Part shown: positions 36,203-45,061 of the stretch, piece after piece
How positions within the stretch are numbered: position 1 is the stretch's first letter
Layout of the letters: the number at the start of each line of letters is the position of its first letter
Assembly (NCBI RefSeq): GCF_002086285.1
Contig: NZ_MVHU01000009.1
Span: forward strand, 1-64,000
Reading direction: 5' to 3'
Length of the DNA: 64,000 nucleotides
Source: Mycolicibacter kumamotonensis
Lineage (GTDB): Bacteria; Actinomycetota; Actinomycetes; Mycobacteriales; Mycobacteriaceae
The notes under the pieces: model-generated
What the model saw: the letters and a program-made list of their open reading frames with translations, nothing else
What the model was told of the DNA's origin: nothing
The model's database searches: none
Position numbers and translations under genes: made by a program

Positions 36203-37698
36203 CGCCACTTCACCTGCACTCTCTCCGGCTTAAACTCCTTGCCGCCCTTACCGACTGGCATGACGGTTACCTCCATGAGTACGTCCATCACGGCCCGCAG
36301 TCGATCCGGTGACAGCTCTGCAACCTTCGCCGCGACCTCAGGGGTGCCCAGCGGTAGATCATCGAAGATTCGCACTCGCTCGGCATCGTTCTGACGCTGC
36401 TCGATGTCGGCCAGCTTTGCGTTGACCCGCTCGGTCATCGCGGCATACCCGCGGCCGTCGATCAATCCGTCGGCCCGCTCGGCGGCGATCTCGTCCAGCC
36501 GCGCCAGCAGGGTGGCACGTTCCACCCGCAGAGCTTCGGCGTCGGCGGTGTCATGCTGGCGGCTCTTGAGCAGATCGACAGCGTCGGGGGCTTCCAGGGT
36601 GCCGACGATCCACGCATGAATCATGGGTTCGATGTGCTCGGCGCGGATCGAGCAGCCGTAGCAGCCCTTGCAGGCGTAGGTGATCGTGTGCGCGATGGTG
36701 CCGGGGCGGCGGGCCTCGCCGGCCTTGAGCCGACCCGGTTGCCCGCCCGTTCGCTGCATAACCCAGTGGCCAGACAGGTGGTGCCCGCAGCCGCCGCAGA
36801 TCAACATGCCGGTGAGTAGGTGCTTGGATACCGCCTTGGGTCCGGGCTTGCGGCCGGGGGCGTTCATCTTGTTCTGCACGGCACGCCACAGATCTGGGTC
36901 GACCAGCGGCGTCCAGGTGCCCGGCCCCAGGATCTCGCCCTGATAGTCGCGCAACGCGGCATTGCGTGGTGCACGCATGAACAGCGACACGGTCGAGGGG
37001 GTCCAGGGCTTCCCAGTCAGTCCGTAGTGACCGGCATCGTTGAACAATGCCGCAACGTCTTTGAGGCTGGCGCCGGCCAGGATCGCCCGGTACGCCTCGG
37101 CGACCAACGGGGCGGTCACCGGGTCCGGTTCGCGGGTGCCGTCGTCATCGCGCTTGTCGCCGACGAATGGCAGATACCCGAACGCTCTACGCCACTTCGG
37201 CTTACCCGACTCCGCGCGCTGGCGGGCGGCTCGGAGCTGGCGCACGCGCATCATGGCGATTTCGTGTTCGGACACCGCCGTTTTGATGTGCACCGTCAGG
37301 ACACCGGTCGGACTGTTCAGGTCGATGTCGCCCTGTCCGGTCGTGGCGAACAGCACCGGCCGGCCGACACCCGCGAAGAACCGCCGCAGTTCTTCCAGTT
37401 CGCGCATCATGCGCCAGCCGCGGTCCTGGTCCCACGCCGCGATGGCGTCGACCTTGCCCGCCTTGATGTCGGACAGCAGTCGGTCCCACTCGGGGCGTTG
37501 CTTGCCGTTACTGGCGCTGCGGTCATTGTCGACGTAGTGGCCGGCAACGCGCCAGCCCTTGATCTCGCACAGTGCGGCGGTGTCCTCGCGCTGCCGGCTG
37601 ACCCCGGCTCGCTTGTCCTGCGGATCGCTGCTGATCCGCAGGTAGCAGCCCGCCCGAATCTGTTGCGTTGCACTGTTCACCCTTGTAGGGTACTTCAT
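36199..37698 (-). CDS. int: Large serine integrase (phiRv1 type)
   Basis: 499 residues. The resolvase domain begins AGCYLRISSDPQDKRAGVSR, with the nucleophile Ser in RISSD. A recombinase domain follows (SLKDVAALFNDAGHYGLTGKPW) and a zinc ribbon with C..C and C..C (MLICGGCGHHL, YACKGCYGCS). A coiled coil and the end DLPLGTPEVAAKVAELSPDR are very like Rv1586c. It integrates by attP x attB and needs the RDF to excise. The ATG lies 12 bases from the attR crossover with no clear RBS. Confidence 0.96.
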   Translation of the reverse strand: MKYPTRVNSATQQIRAGCYLRISSDPQDKRAGVSRQREDTAALCEIKGWRVAGHYVDNDRSASNGKQRPEWDRLLSDIKAGKVDAIAAWDQDRGWRMMRELEELRRFFAGVGRPVLFATTGQGDIDLNSPTGVLTVHIKTAVSEHEIAMMRVRQLRAARQRAESGKPKWRRAFGYLPFVGDKRDDDGTREPDPVTAPLVAEAYRAILAGASLKDVAALFNDAGHYGLTGKPWTPSTVSLFMRAPRNAALRDYQGEILGPGTWTPLVDPDLWRAVQNKMNAPGRKPGPKAVSKHLLTGMLICGGCGHHLSGHWVMQRTGGQPGRLKAGEARRPGTIAHTITYACKGCYGCSIRAEHIEPMIHAWIVGTLEAPDAVDLLKSRQHDTADAEALRVERATLLARLDEIAAERADGLIDGRGYAAMTERVNAKLADIEQRQNDAERVRIFDDLPLGTPEVAAKVAELSPDRLRAVMDVLMEVTVMPVGKGGKEFKPERVQVKWR

Positions 37699-37709
37699 GC
37701 AGTCGATAA

Positions 37710-37711
37710 TG
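37710..37711. other. attR crossover dinucleotide (TG)
   Basis: Element sequence CAGTCGATAA precedes TG and host sequence CAGGCGGCACAGCAG follows. Rebuilding attP gives CAGTCGATAA-TG-TCTTCGACTG, with 7-base inverted arms exactly centred on TG. Confidence 0.7.
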
Positions 37712-38827
37712 CAGGCGGCACAGCAGCTTGAGGTTGGACGCGTGTGTCGGGCCGAGGGGGTAGGGGACCGTGTGGTCGATGTCGGCGTACTCCGCCGGGC
37801 GCCCGCAGCCGGGGAACCGACATGTCACGTCACGGCAGCGTACAAAATCGGCCAGCGCCGTCGACGGACGATAGCCCGGCTCCGGTGGGGCATCCTGCGG
37901 GTGGCGAACCGTCCGCAACTTGGCCGACCTGGCGACCTTGCGCACCGCCTCCGCCGATAGGCCGCCGAATCCCGGTACGTACCCCGGCGCCTCGGAGCGG
38001 CCGTCGAGGGTGGCTTGTTCGGCCATCACGTGGATCATCACTGCACCCAGGGGGGCCTCGCCGGTGGCGGCCGGACATTCCGGGGAGCCGCATTCGCACG
38101 CCATCGTGGCCGCACCCGCCGTGAGCGCCTTCAAGGCATCCGCGCGCCGCTCGTCCTTGGTGCGCGGATCGGATTTGCAGACGGTGGCGGCAAGTTCGTT
38201 GAGCCGCTGATCGAAGGCCAACGCGTCGGGGGTGCGGACGTCGCCGAAAATCTCAGCCAGGCCCGAATGATGCGGCACCACCCCGATCTGGCGGGATTGG
38301 TCACGGACGCGAGCCTCGCGCACCGCAGCCGGTTCCAGAACCTGCACCCAGTAGTCGACCGCTTCGACGATGCGATTCCGCGACCAGGCGCCCCACCGGG
38401 GCGCGTTACGCTCCAGCCACCGGTCCATCCGCGGGATCGCCCCCGGATCGATCATCAACTCGGTGCGCTTGGTCACCGCCGCCACCACTTGGTAGTCCAC
38501 CACACCGGCAGCAAACAGCGCCCCGAGCTTGGGCAACCGCTCAGCCAGCGCCAGGCCGATGTTCAACTGTCCAGCCGCGCGCCCACGGCTGATGCCCTGG
38601 GCGGCCGCGATCTCGGCGGCCACCGCCTCCCACCCGTCAATGGCCCAGATCTCGCGCCCGGCGGCGGGCTGCTCAGCCTGCCGGCGGCGGTAGAGCTCAG
38701 CCCCGGCAGCAAATACCCGCGCCAGTGCGGCCGACTGCAGCCGGGCCGCATGCTGCATGACATCGACCAGGCCCGCGTTGCCTAGACCGCCGAGGACGGC
38801 CAGCGTCGGCAACTTCGTTTCGAACAT
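37712..38827 (-). pseudogene. 13E12-type DUF222/HNH protein, N-terminal fragment
   Basis: From ATG 38827 (MFETKLPTLAVLGG) through the DUF222 domain to the HNH region: TCRFPGCGRPAEYADIDHT then NLKLLCRLH, where the element begins. The frame reads on into the element to 37523, adding about 60 unrelated residues. The cut removes the second His of CRxHH and all C-terminal sequence, so nuclease activity should be lost. Confidence 0.9.
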
Positions 38828-38891
38828 ACATTCGATGATACCTGAACCGGCCGACACGCGCAGGCGCTCCGGGGGCCGCGCGGGGGTGAAT

Positions 38892-38905
38892 TAGAACGTG
38901 TTTCA
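38892..38905. promoter_or_regulatory. KstR-type operator
   Basis: TAGAACGTGTTTCA fits the TnnAACnnGTTnnA consensus of the cholesterol-catabolism repressor KstR at every fixed base. It lies 45 bases before the SDR start codon, within a likely promoter region that also has a run of seven A. Confidence 0.6.
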
Positions 38906-38949
38906 AAAAAAGGGTTCAGCTCGCCACTGATCCTTGTTAGCGTGCCTAC

Positions 38950-39741
38950 GTGATCCTGGACAGATTCCGACTCGATAACTCCGTCGCCGTCGTAACCGGC
39001 GCCGGCCGGGGCTTAGGCGCGGCGATCGCGGTCGCGTTCGCCGAAGCCGGCGCCGACGTCGTCATCGCTGCGCGTACCCGTTCCCAACTAGAGACCGTCG
39101 CCGAACAGGTCGAAGGCGTCGGGCGTCGCGCCCACATCGTGGCCGCCGACCTGGCCCACCCGGAGGAGACCGCCAAGCTGGCCGGCGAGGCCGTCGGGGC
39201 CTTCGGCAAGCTCGACATCGTCGTCAACAACGTCGGCGGCACCATGCCCAACACGCTGCTGACCACCTCGACCAAGGACCTCAAGGACGCGTTCACCTTC
39301 AACGTCGGCACCGCGCACGCCCTGACCAGCGCCGCGGTGCCGCTGATGCTGGAACACTCCGGTGGCGGATCGATCATCAACATCACCTCGACGATGGGAC
39401 GGCTGGCCGGGCGCGGATTCGCCGCCTACGGCACCGCCAAGGCCGCACTGGCCCACTACACCCGGCTGGCCGCCATGGATTTGTGCCCGCGGATCCGGGT
39501 CAACGGCATCGCACCGGGATCGATCCTGACCTCCGCGCTGGACGTGGTGGCGTCCAACGATGAGCTGCGCGAGCCGATGGAGAAGGTGACGCCGATGCGC
39601 CGCCTCGGTGAGCCGGACGATATCGCTGCTGCCGCAGTCTATTTGGCCTCACCCGCCGGTAGCTACCTCACCGGCAAGGTGCTCGAAGTCGACGGCGGCC
39701 TGACGTTCCCGAATCTCGATCTGCCCATCCCCGACCTGTAG
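38950..39741 (+). CDS. Short-chain dehydrogenase/reductase (Rv0927c-like)
   Basis: 263 residues from [31 protein letters not shown], the catalytic Ser in NITSTMG and YGTAK are the SDR signatures, and [17 protein letters not shown] is the usual C-terminal block. Nearly the same as Rv0927c. The KstR-type site upstream suggests a role in sterol or related lipid breakdown. First gene of a three-gene rightward operon. Confidence 0.93.
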   Translation: MILDRFRLDNSVAVVTGAGRGLGAAIAVAFAEAGADVVIAARTRSQLETVAEQVEGVGRRAHIVAADLAHPEETAKLAGEAVGAFGKLDIVVNNVGGTMPNTLLTTSTKDLKDAFTFNVGTAHALTSAAVPLMLEHSGGGSIINITSTMGRLAGRGFAAYGTAKAALAHYTRLAAMDLCPRIRVNGIAPGSILTSALDVVASNDELREPMEKVTPMRRLGEPDDIAAAAVYLASPAGSYLTGKVLEVDGGLTFPNLDLPIPDL

Positions 39742-39752
39742 AGGAAACCGGT

Positions 39753-40829
39753 ATGCCCATTCGCGTCGCCCAGATCGGCACCGGCAACGTCGGCGTGCAC
39801 GCACTCAAAGCGCTGATCACCAACCCCGAATTCGAGCTGACCGGTGTATGGGTCTCCTCGGACGCCAAAGCGGGAAAGGACGCCGCAGACCTCGCCGGGG
39901 TGGGCACACCGACCGGCGTGACCGCCACCACCGACCTGCAGCAGGTGCTCGACGCCAAGCCCGACTGCGTGGTCTATACCGCGCTGGCCGACAACCGGCT
40001 CGTCGAGGCGCTCGAGGACTTCAAGCGCATCCTGGCCGCCGGGATCAATGTGGTGGGCAGCAGCGCGGTGTTTCTGCAATACCCGTGGGACGTGATCCCG
40101 GCGGAGATGCTGGCGCCGATCGAAGAGGCTGCGCGCCAAGGCGGTTCGAGCCTGTTCGTCAACGGCATCGACCCGGGCTTCGCCAACGACCTGCTGCCCT
40201 TGGCGTTGGCCGGTACCTGCCAGAGCATCCAGCAGATCCGCTGCATGGAGATCGTCGACTACGCCACCTATGACAGCGCGGCCGTCATGTTCGACGTGAT
40301 GGGATTCGGCAAGCCGATGGACGAGACCCCGATGCTGCTGCAGCCCGGCGTGCTGAGCCTGGCGTGGGGTTCGGTGGTACGCCAGCTGGCGGCCGGACTG
40401 GGTCTCGAACTCGACTCGGTCGAGCAGTCCCACGTTCGGGTGCCCGCACCGGAGGACTTCTCCATCTCCGCCGGCGACATCGCGAAAGGCACCGCGGCCG
40501 CATTGCGATTCGAGGTGCGCGGAATGGTCGACGGCGAGGCCGCGGTGGTCCTCGAACACGTCACCCGGCTGCGCGACGACCTGTGCCCGGAATGGCCTCA
40601 GCCAGCCCAGCCCGGCGGGTCCTACCGGGTCGAGGTGACCGGCGAGCCGTCGTACGCGCTGGACCTGTGCTTGTCCAGCCCCAACGGCGACCACAACCAC
40701 GCCGGCCTGGTGGCAACCGCGATGCGGGTGGTCAATGCGATTCCCGCGGTGGTGGCCGCCGAACCGGGTATCCGGACCACCCTGGATCTGCCGCTGGTCA
40801 CCGGACGGGGGCTCTACGCTCGTCCTTGA
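39753..40829 (+). CDS. NAD(P)-binding dehydrogenase (DapB/diaminopentanoate-dehydrogenase-like; Rv0926c-like)
   Basis: 358 residues. MPIRVAQIGTGNVGVHALKA is the Rossmann loop, followed by SVDAKAG-type strands and the C-terminal dimerisation half of dihydrodipicolinate-reductase-like proteins. It corresponds to Rv0926c. Mycobacterial genomes hold many such paralogues of unknown substrate. It starts 11 bases after the SDR gene and shares its last base with the mntH ATG. Confidence 0.85.
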   Translation: MPIRVAQIGTGNVGVHALKALITNPEFELTGVWVSSDAKAGKDAADLAGVGTPTGVTATTDLQQVLDAKPDCVVYTALADNRLVEALEDFKRILAAGINVVGSSAVFLQYPWDVIPAEMLAPIEEAARQGGSSLFVNGIDPGFANDLLPLALAGTCQSIQQIRCMEIVDYATYDSAAVMFDVMGFGKPMDETPMLLQPGVLSLAWGSVVRQLAAGLGLELDSVEQSHVRVPAPEDFSISAGDIAKGTAAALRFEVRGMVDGEAAVVLEHVTRLRDDLCPEWPQPAQPGGSYRVEVTGEPSYALDLCLSSPNGDHNHAGLVATAMRVVNAIPAVVAAEPGIRTTLDLPLVTGRGLYARP

Positions 40830-42064
40830 TGACGCGCACGGGCAAGCCGGTACGGGGAAAGCCGGGCTGGTATCTGCTCGGGCCGGCGTTCGTCGCCGCT
40901 ATCGCCTACGTCGATCCGGGCAACGTCGCCGCCAACGTCAGTGCGGGCGCGACGTTCGGGTACCTGCTGGTCTGGGTGATCATCGCCGCCAACGTGATGG
41001 CCGCGCTGGTGCAGTACCTCGCCGCCAAACTCGGCCTGGTGACCGGGCTGTCGCTGCCCGAAGCGGTCGGCAGTGTTGCTCGCCGCCCGACCCGGATCGC
41101 ATACTGGCTGCAAGCCGAATTAGTGGCGATGGCAACAGATCTCGCCGAAGTGGTGGGCGGTGCCATCGCCCTCAACCTGATTTTCGGGCTCCCGTTGATG
41201 CTAGGCGGACTGATCACCGGGGCGGTGTCGATGGCTTTGCTCGTCTTCGGTGACCGGCGCGGCCCGCGGGCTTTCGAGCAGGTCTCCAGCGGGCTGTTGG
41301 CCATCATCGCGATCGGATTCCTGGCCAGCCTGGTAGTCGGACCGCCGCCAATGACCGATGTCGCCGGCGGGCTGGTGCCCCGCTTCGACGGCACCGAGAG
41401 CGTGTTGCTGGCGACCGCGATCCTGGGCGCCACCATCATGCCGCACGCGGTGTATCTGCACTCCGGCCTGGCCCGCGACCGGCATGGCCACGCCGAAGCC
41501 GGGCGAGCCCGGCAACGCCTGCTACGGGTGACCCGGTGGGATGTCGGCCTGGCGATGCTGGTGGCTGGCTCGGTGAACCTGGCCATGTTGGTGGTCGCGG
41601 CCGCGCACCTGGCCGGCCGGGAGGGAACCGGCACGATCGAGGGTGCGCACGCCGCGGTGGGCGATGCGCTCGGCCCCACCGTCGCGCTGTTCTTCGCCGT
41701 CGGGCTGCTGGCCTCGGGCCTGGCATCGACGTCGGTCGGCGCCTACGCCGGGGCGATGATCATGCAGGGCCTGCTGCGGATGTCGGTGCCGTTGATGTGG
41801 CGCCGGCTGCTCACCCTGATCCCGGCGCTGGTGATCCTGGCGGTCGGGACCGACCCCACCCGGGCGCTGGTGATCTCCCAGGTGGTGCTGTCCTTCGGTA
41901 TCCCGTTCGCCCTGGTGCCGCTGATCCAGCTCACCGGTGACCGCGAGCTGATGGGCGCCGACGCCAACCGGCGGCTGACGTCGGCACTGGGCTGGACCAT
42001 CACGGTGGTGATCGGCGTGCTCAACGCGGCGCTGATCTACCTGACCGTGACCGGAACCGGCTGA
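40829..42064 (+). CDS. mntH: Nramp-family divalent metal (Mn2+/Fe2+) transporter
   Basis: 411 residues with about eleven helices. The first-helix metal motif is IAYVDPGNVAANV (DPGN) and the sixth-helix motif IMPHAVYLHSGL (MPH), both intact. It imports Mn2+ and related ions with protons. Start ATG overlaps the preceding TGA (TGATG), so it is translated from the SDR-dehydrogenase transcript. The same order is found in M. tuberculosis (Rv0927c-Rv0924c). Confidence 0.95.
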   Translation: MTRTGKPVRGKPGWYLLGPAFVAAIAYVDPGNVAANVSAGATFGYLLVWVIIAANVMAALVQYLAAKLGLVTGLSLPEAVGSVARRPTRIAYWLQAELVAMATDLAEVVGGAIALNLIFGLPLMLGGLITGAVSMALLVFGDRRGPRAFEQVSSGLLAIIAIGFLASLVVGPPPMTDVAGGLVPRFDGTESVLLATAILGATIMPHAVYLHSGLARDRHGHAEAGRARQRLLRVTRWDVGLAMLVAGSVNLAMLVVAAAHLAGREGTGTIEGAHAAVGDALGPTVALFFAVGLLASGLASTSVGAYAGAMIMQGLLRMSVPLMWRRLLTLIPALVILAVGTDPTRALVISQVVLSFGIPFALVPLIQLTGDRELMGADANRRLTSALGWTITVVIGVLNAALIYLTVTGTG

Positions 42065-42067
42065 GCG

Positions 42068-42988
42068 TCAGGAGCTCAGGACGCTCTCGCGCGCGCTGGC
42101 CTTCTCCTCGTAGTACTTGGCCCGCTCATCGACCATCTTGAGGAACCCGTCAACCTGCTCGCGGGCCTGCTCGCCCTCGGGGCCGAAGCCGTCGCGCTCG
42201 AAGACCTTCCAGAACCGCAGCACCGGCTGCACCACGTCGTCGTGGTGGATGCGCAGGTCGTAGATGCCCGCCTTGGCGATCAGCAGGGCGTTCTCGGCGA
42301 AGCCGGGCATGTTCATGCCGGGCATCGCGAAGCCGAGCACCTCGTCGCGGATGGCGCACATGGCCTCATCCGGCGAGATGTCCAGGGCCGCGTCCATCAG
42401 GTTGCGGTAGAACACCATGTGCAGGTTCTCGTCCAGAGCAACGCGGGCCAGCAACTGGTCGGCGATCGGGCAACCCGAGGCCTTGCCGGTGTTGCGGTGC
42501 GACACCCGGGTGGCCAGTTCCTGGAACGACACGTAGGCCAGCGCCTGCAGCGGAGTCTTGTCGCCGGAGTCGTACCCGGCGATGGTGTGCTGCATCCGCA
42601 TGTTCTCGAGGTTCACCGGGTCGATGCCCCGGGTGACGACCAGGTAGTCGCGCAGCGCGATGCTGTGGCGGCCCTCCTCGGCGGTCCACTGCCCGACCCA
42701 GGAGCCCCAGGCGCCGTCCCGGCCGAAGCGGGTGGCGATTTCGCGGTGGTAGGACGGCAGGTTGTCCTCGGTCAGCAGGTTGACCAACAGCGCGGCCTTG
42801 GCGACCGGGTCCAGCGGCGAGTCTTCGGGAACCCAGTCCTCGCCGCCGAGGAACGCGAAGTCCCGTCCCCTGCTCCAGGGCACATAGTCATGGGGCAGCC
42901 ATGGCTTGGCGGCCTTGAGGTGGCGGTTGAGGTTTTGCTCGACAATCGGTTCCAGTTCATGCAGCAGCGCCGCCTGGACGTTGGTCAT
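42068..42988 (-). CDS. Acyl-ACP desaturase, DesA family
   Basis: 306 residues. Two diiron ligand motifs: WTAEEGRHSIALRDYL and DENLHMVFYRNLM. TEDNLPSYHREI and YVSFQELATRVSHRNTGKA are shared with DesA1. It would introduce a double bond into ACP-bound fatty acid, feeding mycolate or other lipid synthesis. It is a DesA1-like paralogue and not necessarily DesA1 itself. ATG 42988 has GGAG 7 bases upstream. A palindromic operator is 50 bases upstream. Convergent with mntH, 3 bases apart. Confidence 0.92.
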   Translation of the reverse strand: MTNVQAALLHELEPIVEQNLNRHLKAAKPWLPHDYVPWSRGRDFAFLGGEDWVPEDSPLDPVAKAALLVNLLTEDNLPSYHREIATRFGRDGAWGSWVGQWTAEEGRHSIALRDYLVVTRGIDPVNLENMRMQHTIAGYDSGDKTPLQALAYVSFQELATRVSHRNTGKASGCPIADQLLARVALDENLHMVFYRNLMDAALDISPDEAMCAIRDEVLGFAMPGMNMPGFAENALLIAKAGIYDLRIHHDDVVQPVLRFWKVFERDGFGPEGEQAREQVDGFLKMVDERAKYYEEKASARESVLSS

Positions 42989-43038
42989 CTTCGCTCCATC
43001 CCGGATCGACATGTGGGCAGTCGATTGGCCCCCCAGCC

Positions 43039-43058
43039 AACCTACGGTTCCGTAGGTT
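43039..43058. promoter_or_regulatory. Palindromic operator upstream of the desaturase gene
   Basis: AACCTACGGTTCCGTAGGTT: 9-base perfect arms around TT. Desaturase genes desA1/desA2 of mycobacteria are controlled by the TetR-type regulator MadR through a palindrome, and this site is a good candidate for the same protein, by position and form. I did not verify the exact MadR consensus. Confidence 0.6.
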
Positions 43059-43122
43059 TGGCCCCACGGTAGACAGACAGCCGGGGACATGTCAACCTCC
43101 GGATTGCGCTCTTCGGGCGCAT

Positions 43123-43143
43123 TCCGCGATCGAGAATCGCGGA
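43123..43143. terminator. Hairpin after the SRPBCC gene
   Basis: TCCGCGAT and ATCGCGGA pair perfectly around CGAGA, 17 bases after the SRPBCC stop on the minus strand. No T-tract. Confidence 0.45.
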
Positions 43144-43159
43144 CCGCAGCAATCCGCCG

Positions 43160-43588
43160 CTAGGTCGTGGCGCGGCTTTCCGAGTGTCGTTTGAGCCCGT
43201 CGGCCTCCATATCGACATAGCGCCGGATGCGGCCACCGGCGAGCAATCGGCCGAGCCAGGCCATCGGACCGGTCAACGTAAAAGTCAGCACGGCCGCAAC
43301 GCCGGATCCGGCCGCAGTGAGCTCGTGGTAGCCGGTGAACCGGATTCCCGCCGCCGACGCCGTCCAGGTGAACGACCGCTCGTTAGCCAGCTCGGTGACG
43401 GTCCAGACCATCGGCCGACCGGTGGGTTGCCGGACCCGCGCGGTGCTGCCGACGCGCAACGGCCCGGAGTCGAGCCGGGTGATCTCGCGCATGGACGCCG
43501 TCCAGTCCGGCCAGCGCTCGACGTCGGTCAACACCGCCCACACGTCGGCGGGGCGAGCGGCGATGGTGTCGCTGCGGGTGTAGCGCAT
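43160..43588 (-). CDS. SRPBCC (START/cyclase-like) family protein
   Basis: 142 residues. IAARPADVWAVLTDVERWPDW is the classical SRPBCC opening, with a hydrophobic pocket fold after it. Such proteins bind small hydrophobic ligands or act as cyclases. It follows the MocR regulator by 16 bases on the same strand and is probably co-transcribed with it. Confidence 0.85.
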   Translation of the reverse strand: MRYTRSDTIAARPADVWAVLTDVERWPDWTASMREITRLDSGPLRVGSTARVRQPTGRPMVWTVTELANERSFTWTASAAGIRFTGYHELTAAGSGVAAVLTFTLTGPMAWLGRLLAGGRIRRYVDMEADGLKRHSESRATT

Positions 43589-43604
43589 CGCGTGCTCCTT
43601 TCCC

Positions 43605-45014
43605 TCACCGGCACGCTACCGACAAACCGCCGAGCAATTGGCCGAGATGGCCCAGCGCCCGGGCGTAATCGTGGTCGGCCGGGGTGCCGTAGCCCAACAC
43701 GATTCCCTGGGCCGCTGCCGACCCGTGCCAGAACGGCGCCAGACCGGTCAGGGCGATCTTTCGCTGCTGGGCGGCGGCCAGGATGTCGGCCTCCGATGGC
43801 CCCTCGGGCAACAACAGCACCGCGTGCAGCCCGGCCGCGATGCCCTGCAGGGGCATCGTCGGAGCACAGTCGGCGACGGTGGCGACCAGCGCGTCCCGGC
43901 GGTGGCGATAGCGTCGCCGCATGCGCCGGATATGCCGGTCCAGCGCCCCGGACTCGATCAGTTCGGCCAGCGCCAGCTGGGCCAGGACGTCGGTGCCGCG
44001 GTCGGCGCGCCGCTTGGCCTCGACGACCGGCTCGACCAGATCGGCCGGCAGCGCGAGCCAGCCGAGGCGCAGTCCCGGGGCGAGGCTCTTGCTGGCGCTG
44101 CCGGCGTAGACGACCTGTTCCGGGGCCAGGCCCTGCAGCGCGCCCACCGGGTGGCGGTCATAGCGGAACTCGCCGTCGTAATCGTCCTCGATGACGTAGC
44201 CGCCCCGTGCGGCGGCGAGCCGGACGAATTCGGCGCGCCGGTCGGCGGCCAGCGTGGCGCCCCACGGGGCCTGGTGGGCCGGGGTGAGCAGCGCCGCGGC
44301 CGCGGATGCGGCAAACCCGGCCGCCCGCGCCCCGTCCCGGTCGACCTCTAGGGGAATGATGTCGAGCCCGGTCGCTACGATGGTCGCCCGGTGATCGGGC
44401 AGACAGGGATTCTCCACCGCGATCGACCGGGCCCCGGCCCCGGCCAGCGCCTCACACACCAGCCGTAACCCCTGGGAGAACCCGCTGCAGACCACGATGC
44501 GCTCCGGGCTGGTCAGCACGCCGCGCACCCGGCCCAGGTACCCGGCCAGCTCGGTGCGCAGCCGCAGCGCACCGCGCGGCTCGAGCGGGCCGAGCTCGGA
44601 GTGCGGCGTGATGTGCAGGGCTCGCCGCAGCGCGCGCAGCCAGTCGGCGCGCGGAAACATGCTCAGATCGGGGCGCCCGAGTCGGAAGTCCGCCACCACC
44701 CGCGCTGGGGTCGGCACGGGACCCGGCGCCGGCAACACCCCCGGGCCCCGCGCGACCTCGGTAACCGACCCCTGCCGGCTGCGCAGGTAGCCCTCGGCGA
44801 CCAGTTGGGTGTAGGCCTCGACCACTGTTCCGCGTGCGACACCGAGTTGGCCGGCCAGGGTTCGCGATGACGGCAAGGGCTCCCCCGGCGCCAGCCGCCC
44901 GTCCCGGATTGCCCGTCGCAGCGCGTCTTCTAGCGCCGTGCGGCGACCGCGCCCGGGGGGAAGCTCCAGATGCAGGTCCACGCCGCCGGCACCACTGGTC
45001 CATGAATCCGGCAC
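43605..45014 (-). CDS. MocR/PdxR-type GntR regulator with aminotransferase domain
   Basis: 469 residues. N-terminal GntR winged helix (about 25-90: LEDALRRAIRDGRLAPGEPL, GVARGTVVEAYTQLVAEG). Then a class I aminotransferase domain with the PLP Lys in VYAGSASKSLAPGLRLGWL. MocR proteins use PLP to sense vitamin B6 or amino compounds. Divergent from the methyltransferase operon, which it may control. No PLP synthase genes are nearby. Confidence 0.93.
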   Translation of the reverse strand: MPDSWTSGAGGVDLHLELPPGRGRRTALEDALRRAIRDGRLAPGEPLPSSRTLAGQLGVARGTVVEAYTQLVAEGYLRSRQGSVTEVARGPGVLPAPGPVPTPARVVADFRLGRPDLSMFPRADWLRALRRALHITPHSELGPLEPRGALRLRTELAGYLGRVRGVLTSPERIVVCSGFSQGLRLVCEALAGAGARSIAVENPCLPDHRATIVATGLDIIPLEVDRDGARAAGFAASAAAALLTPAHQAPWGATLAADRRAEFVRLAAARGGYVIEDDYDGEFRYDRHPVGALQGLAPEQVVYAGSASKSLAPGLRLGWLALPADLVEPVVEAKRRADRGTDVLAQLALAELIESGALDRHIRRMRRRYRHRRDALVATVADCAPTMPLQGIAAGLHAVLLLPEGPSEADILAAAQQRKIALTGLAPFWHGSAAAQGIVLGYGTPADHDYARALGHLGQLLGGLSVACR

Positions 45015-45061
45015 GGAATTGGACCTTACTCGCAGACCACTCTCGCCCTAGCGTTGTCGCC

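Larger units (their letters stand above)
29355..37709. mobile_element. phiRv1-like integrative element (8,355 bp) inside an HNH gene
   Basis: Bounded by the two halves of a 13E12-type gene. It carries a phiRv1-type serine integrase, a phiRv1-type RDF, DUF6011, DUF2742, DUF3631, a WhiB-like protein, small unknowns, a scaffold-like protein and an HK97-type capsid, all leftward. A three-gene cargo operon runs rightward at the left end. The layout parallels phiRv1 of M. tuberculosis (Rv1573-Rv1586c). No terminase, portal, prohead protease, tail, lysis or repressor gene was recognised. Confidence 0.92.

Noticed and set aside
29355-37709. tRNA-gene integration site for the element
   Set aside because: No tRNA sequence lies at either junction; the target is clearly the HNH gene.
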